64,000 nucleotides of DNA from positions 24,188,701-24,252,700 of the forward strand of contig NC_087063.1 of the NCBI RefSeq assembly GCF_963678635.1. Direction: 5' to 3'. The notes beneath the pieces are model-generated. The model searched no databases. It had not been told where the DNA came from and saw nothing but the letters and a program-made list of their open reading frames with translations. The position numbers were made by a program, and so were the translations under genes. The stretch comes from Symsagittifera roscoffensis. Its lineage: Eukaryota > Xenacoelomorpha > Acoela > Convolutidae. Positions 51,234 to 62,072 of the stretch are shown here, in pieces (the stretch's first letter is position 1; the number at the start of each line of letters is the position of its first letter).

Positions 51234-53496
51234 GACAGGAGCAGATTTGACGCCCACGAGACGTGTGAATGTGTCAAAAGGAAAGCGTGATAATGATACA
51301 TGCACTATACTGAACTGTATTCTTGATTAACCAGGGCATTTTGCATCATTTTCCTTAGATATATCAGAAAAAAAAATATTCATTAATTTCCAAACACAAA
51401 AATCAGATACAGCGCTAAATAAAAAAAAACCGTAATAACTTTTAAAATCAAAAATAGTCTGTAACCGTTGGTTTATCAATTTATCTGTATTATGAAACTT
51501 GAACATGCTTATGAAACTTAGAGCTCACAATAATTATTACGAAACTCCGCGCACATTTAAAAAAATCAATTAGCCTCATTTGTCCCCACTGCTATTGTTC
51601 CGGCAACATCTCTAAAAGAAACTATAGCACAAATGATTCTTTTGGTTCCTATTTTGGTTCCTCGAAGAACACTCTTTTTCGAATGTTAGACTCAACTCAT
51701 GTTACCTAGCCAAGCCAACCATGGACTTCCTCTCAGGGATATTAAAAGTTCCGCGCAAACCTGGAGTTACTGCCAGGGAATTAAAATCTCAGGGCAACCC
51801 TTGAACTTCGCGCGAGGAGCCATTAAAGAACCCTGCCAGAAAGTTTAAGGTTTTTCGGGATGAAAAATTATTCAGAAACCAAATTATCAATATTCATATA
51901 TTATAACAGATATGCAAAGAAGAAGTTGAAACATCGGATTCATTAAAAAAAACCAGGCTTGGACACCTTCAAGGATATTTCTTCGAAGTTTCAGGAAACC
52001 AGTCGCTAAAAAAGTTTCTCGCATCGATGAAGTTTGATTTAATTATTTTCAAAGCTTATTTCGTATTTATCTTGGTATACAGAACGTCTACAAATATTCT
52101 CAGAAAAAAATATAAAATATAAATCTGTAAAATTTAAGTTTTTTTATTTTCATTGTTTCATTCTTTATTTATCTTTTTCTCGCTCTCTCCCTCTCTCTCT
52201 CTCTCTCTTTCAGCCAGGATTCTTTTCTTCTTGTCACATCTTGAGTACTGGCTGTTTTTAAATTTCTTGCACTCGGTCTGCTCTAAAGTTTTTGTTATAA
52301 CTAGTGTTCATTTTCTCTATTTATATTTTAGGGTGCTCTTTTCTGTGTTCATAAGATTTTTTGATTTCTGGAGATATTTTTTAATATTAGGTTCGATTTC
52401 AAAATTTAAGTGTAAGTTGTTTTGGGGTAAAAACGGTTTTCGGGCACAAAAAAAGGAAAAAGGGTAAAATGGTCTATGTCTTTGGAAAATTCGGGCAATC
52501 TATGTAAAAGTTTGATATATTTCCCCTAGGCTAGGCCTGCCGTCAGGGATAGATCGATGGATGTAACTCTACGGACATTTTAGCCGGGAAATCTAGCAGA
52601 AAACATCAGCTAATTTTTTTCAATGCTATGATAAAAATTTTGTCTTTTGCTAGAACATAGTTAGTATCTAATATATCTGAATAAGATTATTTCAACCGTG
52701 ATTTTATCGGCTGCAAAGTTGATTGTTTTTTTTTTACTTTGGATTAAATTTTTTGCTAAGATAATTGTGGCTGGAATATTATACAAAACTTATAAGACGG
52801 TTGATAAGAATTTTTAAAATTTAGCTGATGTCAAATCAAAAGAGATGGCTCAAAGATAAGATTTTTAGCTAAACTTAAAAATCATTAGTTTTTGCGGGAA
52901 TTTTGCACCCAACATTTGAACTAACCAATGTAGCAAGTCAAATTAGCAAATTAATTAGTGAAGTTTGCCAAACTGGTAGTTTGTAAGCAACGATGTCTAC
53001 AAAAAATAACTTACCGGTAACATCATAGCTACACAAAACCAATTACTGGCATACATTTTTAGGTCGTAGCACAGCGAGTAAACACAAACATTGAATTGCC
53101 AGACGAGACACAAATACCAAATTGGAAGGTAGCGGATGGAAAATGAGATAGGAGCCACTAAATCGGGAAAAAAATAGAAAAAAGCCGGAACAAACTACAT
53201 ATACAAAACCTTCATACTAGAGATGTTTAGTTTGGGGAAAATTTGCCGGAAAACACATTTTTAGCGTCAAAGAGATTCTGAGCCAATTACAAAGCGGCAA
53301 TTAGGCCGCCAATATTTGGGTAGACGCCTGTTGTACGGAAAAAAGATGATGAAAAAAGAATTTTTGAACAATCAAGTTTTGAAACTCAACATTTTATGCT
53401 CCAAACCTCCCAAAATACAAAAAAGCTTATGAAGATAATTTTGCAGATGACGCGACATAAAGTGACTGACCAACGTGATGCAACATCAATCGAAAC
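51234..53496. other. Intergenic DNA downstream of the TIR gene
   Basis: An AATAAA at about 51417 could be the polyadenylation signal. A (CT)n microsatellite lies at about 52178-52210. The 104-codon frame at 52153 starts in that repeat and is not believed. No other gene was seen. Confidence 0.5.
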
Positions 53497-53696
53497 TGTG
53501 AAAAATGCAGGTTCAATATCTTTAATTCACTGAACTAAGATTGACTCGTTTATTCTTTTACGGTTAACAACAGTGAATCCAAACATCGCAGACTAAACTT
53601 AAGGTTGACAGGTATTAATTAATTAGTAGCCGCACCAGACACATGGCTAACCAATGGCGCCAACACGTAATATATGATTAGATACTATATATGACA
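53497..53696 (-). repeat. 3' LTR of the intact Gypsy element
   Basis: On the minus strand it starts TGTCATATATAG and ends TTTTTCACA. The bases before it on that strand (TGAGGGAA) would be the polypurine tract, which is short. Confidence 0.95.
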
Positions 53697-53859
53697 TTCC
53701 CTCAACAATCAATTTTCAAACAACTGTTTTAAAATTATCCAACGGAAATGTTTGAGTTTTAGACCAGCGATAGTCCACCCTCTCCCTGGGCATGAGTTTT
53801 AGTTTAACAAGTTTCTTGAGTTTCCTTTTTCACTCCCTCTTTCAAATGTGCCTTCCTGC

Positions 53860-56800
53860 TCAATTAGTGTCCCGCTCTCTGTCTTCCTCTCCTTTGGATG
53901 TTCTCGCTTTCAATATACTATCTATCATAACCCCGCCGAATTTAGATACCGCCGTCCGCTTCCTGGTACTTTTCCGTGATCCTGTTCCATCTTCTGATTC
54001 TTGACTAGAGTATGATACGAGACGTAAGCGTCGTACTCGTTCCCCTTTCTTTTTAGAATGTTTCCCCCCTCGTCCTTCGTTACTCAAATTTGGGGCACTC
54101 CCCCCTTGCTCGTTGCTCATAGTCTGGACCTCCGTGTCCACCCCCTGGGATTTTCCAGCTCCGCTTCCTTCGGATAAGTTTGGTCTTCCAATTCCGTCTT
54201 CTACATCGTTATTCATTTTTGGTTCATATCCTTCCACATCTCGCCCTGGTGCTATTGTTGAGTTCCCTGTGTGTTTGGAAATTGTTATTGGCTCGTACTC
54301 CGAGTCCGAATCGTCCTCCTCCGCTGGTGAAAATTCTCGCACTCTGTTATCAGCCGTACTCTGTGCGCTTGCTTTACTCTGTGTGCTCGTCCCCGCCGCC
54401 TGTTCGTTCGCTGCTCGCTTTAGTTCCGCCCGACGTTGCAATGAACTCATAGCTGGGGGTGGTAGTGTTAGCTTACTCGCGGTAGTTGGCGCGTTCGATT
54501 TGATGGCTTTCTCGGCAACCCCACTTTTCCTAAGTACAGAGCCATTTGCTAGAGTTATAGTGTGCTTAGATTCGCGAATTACTTTTTGGTTTATGGGTCT
54601 ATACCTTTTATTGCTATCCTTGAGTCGTTGGAACAACAGTTCGGTCCGTTTACTTGGCTGTTTAGACTTTCCCCCACAAGCCTGTTTCCCGTCCCCGTCA
54701 GCCATTGGTGTTCCATCCGCCGCCGAAACTAGTTGATTTTGCGTCAGTCGCCTAGGGTGATTCATATGATCGACATCAAACTCCACGTCGGATCGTTCTT
54801 CCCAATCCGTTGCCATGGGTTGGATGTTCCTCGGAGCTCTGGGGTCAGTAGAATCTAAATAGGCAGATTTTTGTTTCAACACTCTGGCCCAGTTTAGGTT
54901 TTGCAGGGTTGGCTTTTTCGTAAGATTTCGCAGTACCGTATTGGCTTCTCTGCCGTGATGAGCCTCAAACGGCGATATCTTGAGAGTAGCATTTGGGGCA
55001 AATCTTAGAGCACTCAAGGCTCGTTCTATCATTGATTCTAAGTTTCCACTATCTTTTTCTTTAGCGTAAGTTAAGACAAAGTTTTTCAGACTGCCAATGG
55101 TACGTTCGACACACCCGGTGGCGCGATGATCATTCACGGGTGAATAAATTATTTCAATTCCTTCGGAATTGCAAAATGATTTAACTGCATTCGATGTGAA
55201 ACTTGTACCTTGATCCATAAAAATTTTCCTAGGGACACCATGTTGAGATATGTATTGTTTAATGAACTTAAGGACCTTGTCGCTTTTATTATTTCCGCAG
55301 ATCATTGCAGAGGGCCAACGTGAGAATCGGTCAACCGCTACCAAGACATATTTACTTGATTCATTTAAATATCTAATTGGACCCCAAAAATCAAGCTGTA
55401 GGCATTCGTTCGGCTCGCGTGGTTCATAGATCTTCCCAACATCACCTTTGGCGCATAATGGTTTAAGGCTTTTACCTGCATCGGTGCATTCCTTGCATCC
55501 ATCCGCAGCTGCGACTAAACTCCGGTGGAGATAGGGAAACCAGACATCCCTCGCAGCGTCGAACATACTCGAGCGCCCATGGTGAAACGCATGTATCCGA
55601 TTAACCACAGCCTTCCTGAGTGGTATGGGGATGACGAGTCGTTCGTCCATCCACAGACAATTTTCCCGCACGTGGAAATCATGTGTATGCTGTCCGAGGT
55701 AGGCACCCATTGCTCTGACCTTCTTTTCCAAATCCGGGTCCTTACTCTCCACCAGTTCTTTTATTGCGCGCATCTGGGGGTCCCCTTTATAGTTCGCTTC
55801 CACGAGCTTCAGGTTGAATAGCTCCGGCAGTGCACTGCTTTTGCGGACTATCTTGCAGTCCCGGGGGATTACTGACATGATGACGTTCCCTCCTGCTGGG
55901 TATGCCGCCGGAAAAATTTCACCTCCGAATGCCGAAGGAATGGAGATGACTGTGTTGCATCGAATGTCCCTGGTGTGATGCGTCTCCGCCTCCAATCTTG
56001 CATCCACAATCTCCACCTCGCTGCTACTGCCGCTCGTTATTTCTGGATGTTTCAACAGTAATTTATTTAATTTCTTCAAATTAAGTGATGTCATTGTAGA
56101 TATGTGTATTTTGTTAGATCGATAACTTGTTTTGTTAAATAGAGGACTACTGTTTACTGTGGAATTAATATCAGACTCACGTAGTTTACATTCGGTGATT
56201 GACTTTACTACTTTTGCGCTTTCCCGGTCATTACACTCAGCTATTCGTTTTAGTGGCTTCTGATTGGTCAACCGATGGTCACGCGTTTTGACGCCCTCTT
56301 CCGGTGGAATGTTAACTTTATCGTTTCCAACTTGAATATCTTTAGCTGAAACAATTGATTCCTTTGATGCTTTGATTATCCCTTTATTGGTATCAATATA
56401 TCCGAGTGAATTGGTAATTGATTTCAATTTTGCCACTGTGAAAGTGTTATCATAAAGACTAACTTTCGTGGCTTCCCCCACCGGATGCCTTGAAAGGTAA
56501 TCCGCCAGGCCAATTTTAGCCCCAGGCATGTGTTCAATGACAAAATCAAAGGGGATAATTCTATCAATCCAGCGAGTTAATCGACTGAACATAGTCTTGT
56601 TTCTCTTATTGTTCCCATTCAATAAAGATAGCAAAGCCTTATGATCTGTCACCACAGTAAATTTCCGCCCGAAAATATAATTTCTGAAGTATTCGGAGCC
56701 CCAAACTACGGCCAGCATTTCTAGCTCATTCGTCGAATATTTCTTTTCGGCCGCATTTAAAAACCGGGACGCAAATGATATTGGTCGCCAACCCTCGGTG

Positions 56801-59442
56801 CCTAGTTGTTCGAGTACCGCCCCCAAACCGTTATGGCTTGCGTCGCACACGATACGTATGTCCTTATGTACATCGAAGTGCTTAAGTTCGACAATGTTCG
56901 CTACTTGTTTCTTAATCGATTCGAACGCTGTTTGGCAGTCAATTGTCCAGAGGAATTCGTTCTTCTTACTTAGAAGTGGACGTAGAGGCGCCGAAGTTTC
57001 CGCTAACGCCGGTAAATATTTGTGAAGACTATGGATTGACCCCATGAACGATTTCAACTGAGAGAGCGTTTTCGGGGCGGTTAATTTGTCAATTGGATCT
57101 GTTTTCCGCACCATTGGTGTAATCCCTGATTTCGTAATCCGGTGGCCTAACCACTCGCAAGTATTTTTCGCAAATTGACATTTTTCTAGCTTCAAAGCCA
57201 TATTTTCTTTATCGAGTTTCATTAAAATCTTCTCCACTAAAGCGATATGTTCGATCTTGGTACCTTTCGAAATTACTAATATATCATCAATGAACGCATG
57301 CGCGCACGGAAATTCAGCCAGAATGGCATCCATGACCCGTTGAAATTCCGCCGGCATGGTTGTCAATCCGTAGAATCCTGTTTTGAATCGATATGTACCG
57401 GTAGAACGGCCTCCCACCAATGAAAAATTGCAATGTTTACTAGTGTTTTCGTTTAAAGGAAGTTGACCGTATGCGTACGTGAGGTCCATCGTTGTAAAAA
57501 AAACATCCCCCTGTTTGCGTTCGCTGATAGTTTGCCCTACGATGTCCATTAGTTCTTCAATATTGGGCATTTGGTATTTATTCTTATGCACTTGTTTGTT
57601 TAGTTCTCTAGATTCCAGTGCAAGTTTAACAGAACCGTCCTTTTTCACGGTGATGACAATAGGTGAAACAAAATATTTGTCTGAACATTCTTCCAACTTT
57701 TGGATATGACCCTGTCCCAACAGTTTTTCAATCTCCTTATCGACTTTTTCCTGTAATGTTATAGGTACTCGCCTACCTTTTTGTTGAATTGGAGTTAGGT
57801 TTTTGAAGAAATCTGCCTGCACCTTATAATTTCGAATGCGCCCTACCCTGTGAAAAAGATGTTGAAATTGCTTACAGAAATGTGTCTGCCACTCATCCAG
57901 GTCATTGTCCATCGCCACAGTTCCTTCCGTGGTATGTATGCTTTTCACCCCTTCTGTCGATGGTGCTTGTACCAGCATCAGTCCTAGTGAGGGCATTAAA
58001 TCCCTGCCAATAATAGACGGTCGGCACCCTCCGATGACGTTTATATCCGACGAACAAGTCCATCCATTGGAATGAAGCGTGACTTGCATCTTGCCCAGAA
58101 ATTTTAACGGATTGTTTCCGTAATCGCGGAATTGGTCGTCTTGTGGATTCAGCGGTTTCAATTGTACGTTGACTGTCCCCAGGGTACGTTTTAGTTCCCC
58201 AATAGTGAAGATGGATATTGGCGAACCACTGTCAATCCAGGCCTGAGTTGCTTTGCCGTTGATTCTTAAGGCTAGTTTGGCCCCCGCGACTTTTAATTCA
58301 GTTTCCTCCTTCCGCCGAATTGACATAACCACATACTCCGTCGAACTATCCGAATCCCATCCATGTGCCGGTGTCTTTGAATCAGTCACCCATCCGACAG
58401 AACTTCCGTAATTGGATGCACTCTCCTCCGGATAATCTTGGGTAGTCCCGCCATTGGTGTCATCCTCATTTATCATGCCTACGCGACCCCTATTCGCCGA
58501 TCGACGTCCTCTACAAGTTCGCTCATAGTGTCCCATTTTCTTGCAAAAGTTGCAGTTTACATTTCTTGCTGGGCACTTTGGAATGTGGTCCGGGGTAAAA
58601 CCACTCTGGTCGCAATTGTAGCACTTGCGATCTGCTGCTCCTCCGCGGCCCCTTGTGCCGCCCCTGCCAAATCCACGTCCGCCTCTTTGGAATGGACGAC
58701 GGTACCCTCCTCTAATTGCGATTATAGGCTCCGCTTTAATTTGTAGTGAACCCGCTGGTGCCGCAGTAAGTCCCCCACCGGATACTTTATACGACTTTGC
58801 GTATTTGTCCCCCCGTTCATATGACAAAGCAATCCGGTAGACCTCATCTGGTGTCTTAGTTGAACGGCATAGCTCCGTTTGAGCTTCCTTGTTGGACATA
58901 TTTACTATGAATACATCACGTAACACCCGTCGTTCCAATGTTCCCAGTGAGCATCTAGCGGCTAGTCCACTCAAAACGGAGTGAAATTCTTCTAGCGTTT
59001 CCCCGTCACGTTGTTTCCGAGATAGTAGCTGGTACGTCTCGAATGTTTCGTTTCTTTCCTTGCGGAAAACACTCTCAAATTCATCCAAAACCCGTGGATA
59101 TCGGGTAGTCGCCAGGTCCAGATGGGGCTTCCGGTTATGTAATTCGTCCTGTCCACGTTCCCCCAAACACAAATAGAGGTTAGAAATTAGTGTCTGCTCT
59201 GCTACCACTCGATTTTTCCCATTCACCTCCTCTGGCAGACCGGTAATTTGCGCCTCAGTGAGCGTATTAGCAAAATAAAATGCCGTCGGATTGAATGAAT
59301 GTTTTGCTATTACACCCCAGGTGAATCGTGTAATCCAATGCTCCCACAACATTGGTGCTTCCGTATTTTTACTCGGCCAAAATGCCGTAATTCCCAGTGG
59401 ATTTTTTCCTGATCCCGCGCTTTGTCCTGCTTGCTGCGCCAT
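53860..59442 (-). CDS. gag-pol: Gag-Pol polyprotein, 1860 aa
   Basis: Gag occupies about residues 1-340 with a Gly/Arg-rich patch and two zinc-knuckle-like motifs (CYNCDQSG...C and CNFCKKMGHYERTC). Protease has WIDSGSPISIF near 405. RT shows FTTMDLTYAYGQ and the active site FIDD. RNase H shows VCDASHNGLGA, NELEML and VTDHKALL. Integrase has the H..H..C..C finger (HAFHHG to CKECTDAG) and the D,D,E triad (LDFWGP, MDQGTSF, GCVERTIGS). A ~300-residue C-terminal extension after integrase is polar, Ser/Lys/Glu-rich and unassigned. There is no stop or frameshift. The A of the start ATG is the last base of the LTR and TG opens the TGGCGC primer-binding sequence. Gag, protease, RT and integrase would be made from one frame by proteolysis. 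Confidence 0.95.
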   Translation of the reverse strand: MAQQAGQSAGSGKNPLGITAFWPSKNTEAPMLWEHWITRFTWGVIAKHSFNPTAFYFANTLTEAQITGLPEEVNGKNRVVAEQTLISNLYLCLGERGQDELHNRKPHLDLATTRYPRVLDEFESVFRKERNETFETYQLLSRKQRDGETLEEFHSVLSGLAARCSLGTLERRVLRDVFIVNMSNKEAQTELCRSTKTPDEVYRIALSYERGDKYAKSYKVSGGGLTAAPAGSLQIKAEPIIAIRGGYRRPFQRGGRGFGRGGTRGRGGAADRKCYNCDQSGFTPDHIPKCPARNVNCNFCKKMGHYERTCRGRRSANRGRVGMINEDDTNGGTTQDYPEESASNYGSSVGWVTDSKTPAHGWDSDSSTEYVVMSIRRKEETELKVAGAKLALRINGKATQAWIDSGSPISIFTIGELKRTLGTVNVQLKPLNPQDDQFRDYGNNPLKFLGKMQVTLHSNGWTCSSDINVIGGCRPSIIGRDLMPSLGLMLVQAPSTEGVKSIHTTEGTVAMDNDLDEWQTHFCKQFQHLFHRVGRIRNYKVQADFFKNLTPIQQKGRRVPITLQEKVDKEIEKLLGQGHIQKLEECSDKYFVSPIVITVKKDGSVKLALESRELNKQVHKNKYQMPNIEELMDIVGQTISERKQGDVFFTTMDLTYAYGQLPLNENTSKHCNFSLVGGRSTGTYRFKTGFYGLTTMPAEFQRVMDAILAEFPCAHAFIDDILVISKGTKIEHIALVEKILMKLDKENMALKLEKCQFAKNTCEWLGHRITKSGITPMVRKTDPIDKLTAPKTLSQLKSFMGSIHSLHKYLPALAETSAPLRPLLSKKNEFLWTIDCQTAFESIKKQVANIVELKHFDVHKDIRIVCDASHNGLGAVLEQLGTEGWRPISFASRFLNAAEKKYSTNELEMLAVVWGSEYFRNYIFGRKFTVVTDHKALLSLLNGNNKRNKTMFSRLTRWIDRIIPFDFVIEHMPGAKIGLADYLSRHPVGEATKVSLYDNTFTVAKLKSITNSLGYIDTNKGIIKASKESIVSAKDIQVGNDKVNIPPEEGVKTRDHRLTNQKPLKRIAECNDRESAKVVKSITECKLRESDINSTVNSSPLFNKTSYRSNKIHISTMTSLNLKKLNKLLLKHPEITSGSSSEVEIVDARLEAETHHTRDIRCNTVISIPSAFGGEIFPAAYPAGGNVIMSVIPRDCKIVRKSSALPELFNLKLVEANYKGDPQMRAIKELVESKDPDLEKKVRAMGAYLGQHTHDFHVRENCLWMDERLVIPIPLRKAVVNRIHAFHHGRSSMFDAARDVWFPYLHRSLVAAADGCKECTDAGKSLKPLCAKGDVGKIYEPREPNECLQLDFWGPIRYLNESSKYVLVAVDRFSRWPSAMICGNNKSDKVLKFIKQYISQHGVPRKIFMDQGTSFTSNAVKSFCNSEGIEIIYSPVNDHRATGCVERTIGSLKNFVLTYAKEKDSGNLESMIERALSALRFAPNATLKISPFEAHHGREANTVLRNLTKKPTLQNLNWARVLKQKSAYLDSTDPRAPRNIQPMATDWEERSDVEFDVDHMNHPRRLTQNQLVSAADGTPMADGDGKQACGGKSKQPSKRTELLFQRLKDSNKRYRPINQKVIRESKHTITLANGSVLRKSGVAEKAIKSNAPTTASKLTLPPPAMSSLQRRAELKRAANEQAAGTSTQSKASAQSTADNRVREFSPAEEDDSDSEYEPITISKHTGNSTIAPGRDVEGYEPKMNNDVEDGIGRPNLSEGSGAGKSQGVDTEVQTMSNEQGGSAPNLSNEGRGGKHSKKKGERVRRLRLVSYSSQESEDGTGSRKSTRKRTAVSKFGGVMIDSILKARTSKGEEDRERDTN
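59425..59441 (-). promoter_or_regulatory. Candidate primer-binding site overlapping the gag start
   Basis: Directly after the LTR the minus strand reads TGGCGCAGCAAGCAGGA, starting with the TGG that pairs with a tRNA CCA end. The matching tRNA was not identified. Confidence 0.6.
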
Positions 59443-59641
59443 GTGAAAAATGCAGGTTCAATATCTTTAATTCACTGAACTAAGATTGACTCGTTTATTC
59501 TTTTACGGTTAACAACAGTGAATCCAAACATCGCAGACTAAACTTAAGGTTGACAGGTATTAATTAATTAGTAGCCGCACCAGACACATGGCTAACCAAT
59601 GGCGCCAACACGTAATATATGATTAGATACTATATATGACA
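59442..59641 (-). repeat. 5' LTR of the intact Gypsy element
   Basis: It is apparently identical to 53497-53696 over 200 bp. Confidence 0.95.
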
Positions 59642-60019
59642 AAACCATTTAAGCAAAAAAAGGCAAAGCAATTTATACAAAATCAGAATGGGTAAAATAA
59701 CGAAATACAGAATTACTCTTACCTGAAGTAAAGTTACTTTAATGAGAAGAAAAGCTTCTCAAGACACGCTTTTTAGCACTAGAGCAAGTGAGAGGGGCAC
59801 TAGGAGTTATAGAGATCATAAGAGAGCAAGGTCAGTTTCTTACGGAATTGTAAGAAAAAATTGGGATGGAAAAAATTAATTGCCGATCACAAGTACACTT
59901 TCTCTCTCAAGTGAAACTACGATCTTCTATTAGAATTGGTTCTTTTAGAGATCCCAAACTTCAGACTTCCGTTCTCTGCAAATTTTGGTCTTCTAATTGA
60001 ATTTTGATTGGTTGAAACC
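59642..60019. other. Intergenic DNA
   Basis: No gene or repeat was recognised. Confidence 0.4.
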
Positions 60020-60430
60020 ACCAGCGAATTTAGGGGGCGGGGAGGAGGCGGACACCCCTTCTCAGGGATTCGACTCCTTGCCGACCCAAAGAGTCACCCT
60101 TTGTACTACTTTGAGATACCCATTTTTGGCTGACTGACCCTAAAAAACGCCAAAATATACTTATTTTAAGGGCGAGCGCGTGACGAAAACGCAATTTTTT
60201 GGTCAAAATTCTCCAAAAAGTATTTGAAAGCGCCTTTTTTGGTCTGTCTTTTTTTTCAAAAAGTTGCCTGCGGCGCAAAAAGTTTGGTCTGAGAAAAAAC
60301 TGCAATTTATCAAAAAAAGGTATCAGAAAAAAACTGTCTACAACTGCTATTTCGAAACTAATATTTTGTCTGAAAAAAACCGCTGCGCTCATAGATGATA
60401 GATATTGCGCAGCCTTTTTTTGAAAGGCTG
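60020..60430. mobile_element. Copy of the hAT-like short element family
   Basis: It shares with 42276-42653 the order GCGAATTTAGGGGGCGGGG, CTCAGGGATTC, CCTTGCCGACC, TTTTTGGC, ATACTTATTTTAAGGG and a GCGCGTGACGAAAA-type segment. Exact ends and target duplication are not clear. The 120-codon frame on the minus strand inside it is not taken as a gene. Confidence 0.6.
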
Positions 60431-60640
60431 ATTAAAACGGAACTTTTTCTTGATAAAATAATTTATTTCAAATTTTGGCACTTGAAACTGTTTCGTAATT
60501 ACTGAAATATTTTGCTATTTTTTTGAATCCCTGCATTAGCTCTGCATTCTCTATAAAATTAATCCAGCTGGTTTATTTGAAATTTGATTATTTTCTAGAT
60601 TGCATAGATATTAGTCATAGCTTTTACAGTAACTTCAGTT

Positions 60641-60813
60641 TCAGGCTTTTAAAGCGCGTTCCGGGGACGTTTTAACTGTAGCTGACTTCTCTCTCGATTT
60701 AGATCTACTGTCTGATTTGGACTTGGGTGATCTTTTTCTTCCGCCTCCTTTTTTCACACCATCTAGTATGTGTTGCATCTCTTTTTCATTCACGTCTATC
60801 ACTGTTATGGAAA
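60641..60813 (-). CDS. Possible terminal exon of an unidentified gene
   Basis: The minus strand has TATGTTTTCAG, a good splice acceptor, directly before an open frame of 57 codons. The frame is rich in Lys, Arg, Ser and Gly (GGGRKRSPKSKS, then SREKSATVK) and ends in TGA at 60641-60643. About 75 bases downstream on the same strand is an AATAAA. If the frame is instead read from the ATG at 60865, it gives a 74-residue protein with a hydrophobic start, which crosses the acceptor. No upstream exons were found before the retroelement at 61018. The identity is unknown. Confidence 0.35.
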
Positions 60814-61017
60814 CTGAAAACATAATAAGTAAGGTAAATATAAAGTTACCCAATGCATATCCCAATGTACTACGCTCAGATATGATTGGCTAAAAAATAA
60901 TTCTTCTGAGCAAGTGAACAATCCTCTCCCTATTTTGATTAAGGGGGTAGATTACATAGTGCAATTGGTCCCATAGGTAAGAACGAGGATCCTAATTTTT
61001 TCTAAGATCGTCTCTCC

Positions 61018-61427
61018 TGGAACCTGATCTAAACTACATTTTATGATTGGATAAATTAGATATTTTACCAATGTAAAGTATTTAATATTAACCAATCATG
61101 ATCCATCTGACTAACAATCCACTTATTTGTAAGTGCTGAAATTACTTGTAATTTCAGCACCAGAGAGATTTGAATTTAACTTAGAAATTAGTTGAACTCT
61201 CCCGAGTACTTCAGCAGCCGCAATAAACCAGTATACCCTAGATCTATTGAGCCTAGCAGAGACTAGTTAAACAACCTGAGACTAGATAGTATAAGAGTAA
61301 GATTAGGATCGGTATTAGACTAAGAAGTTGCACGAATCTATCCGGCCGAAAATAAGATAGCGTGACGAGCAGACGGTGTACCCTATCCGAAATTACTCTA
61401 TGAGTTATACCCATCAATCCTAACTCA
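61018..61427 (+). repeat. Copy B 5' LTR
   Basis: It starts TGGAACCTGATC and ends CCTAACTCA. It contains the perfect hairpin at 61133-61160. Two bases later the primer-binding candidate TGGTGCGACGATAAG begins at 61430. Confidence 0.9.
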
Positions 61428-61429
61428 TC

Positions 61430-61447
61430 TGGTGCGACGATAAGTCT
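61430..61447 (+). promoter_or_regulatory. Candidate primer-binding site of the large family
   Basis: TGGTGCGAC follows the LTR after a 2-base spacer and is conserved in all three copies. The tRNA is not identified. Confidence 0.5.
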
Positions 61448-61518
61448 CGAACAAGACCTTAATAGCTTAGAATTAACCAATAATAGATTAGAATTTAGAC
61501 AAAACATTTACAAAATGT

Positions 61519-61671
61519 TATACGACGATAATTTAATCGAAATGTCTCTACGACTCAATAGATCAGAGCCAATATTCCGAACGATAACAAAACTACCCGG
61601 AATTGGAAGAAGACTCGAACCAGAGACGACATACGACAAAGTAGAAACTTACCATATAGTTATATGATAGT
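61519..61671 (+). CDS. Conserved leader ORF, copy B
   Basis: The 50-codon reading shares its first 23 residues almost exactly with the ORFs at 38585 (main) and 14396 (copy A), then diverges after an indel and stops early. Its status is as discussed for the main copy. Confidence 0.4.
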
Positions 61672-62072
61672 TCGGCAAAAGCCAACACAAACTTTTGTAT
61701 TTAGAATACTACTAGCAATGAATTTAGATTTTCATTTGCAAACATAAATTTTGAAGTCAATGTTCAAAATCATTTCAGGCGCTAAACAAAATTATTAATA
61801 TACAATAACGATTGATAAAAAGATCTCAGATCGTTTTCCTAAATTCTGCAGTAATATACAAAACATGTTTGAAAAATATTTATTGAAAAATCAAAATAAA
61901 AATTAGTAGCATGACAGTAAATGGTTAGTAATTATAAATCATCCTGTTGTTCCAGCTTCATCACCTAAACATAACAGCATTCATAAGCTCACTAATATCA
62001 TAAAAACACTAAATCTTTTCTCTACACAAATTTAAATCATTTTAAACTTAAATTCACTTAAATTTAAAATCA

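Larger units (their letters stand above)
53497..59641 (-). mobile_element. Intact 6.1 kb Ty3/Gypsy LTR retrotransposon
   Basis: The 200 bp LTRs at 53497-53696 and 59442-59641 look identical by eye, and a 4 bp repeat AAAC flanks the element. A single uninterrupted gag-pol frame fills the interior. There is no env. Identical LTRs and an open frame indicate a recent, possibly active insertion. Its G+C and codon use are visibly higher than the surrounding DNA and than the large family. Confidence 0.95.

Noticed and set aside
52153-52467. 104-codon Ser/Leu/Phe-rich frame
   Set aside because: Starts through a (CT)n microsatellite. The hydrophobicity comes from T-rich DNA.
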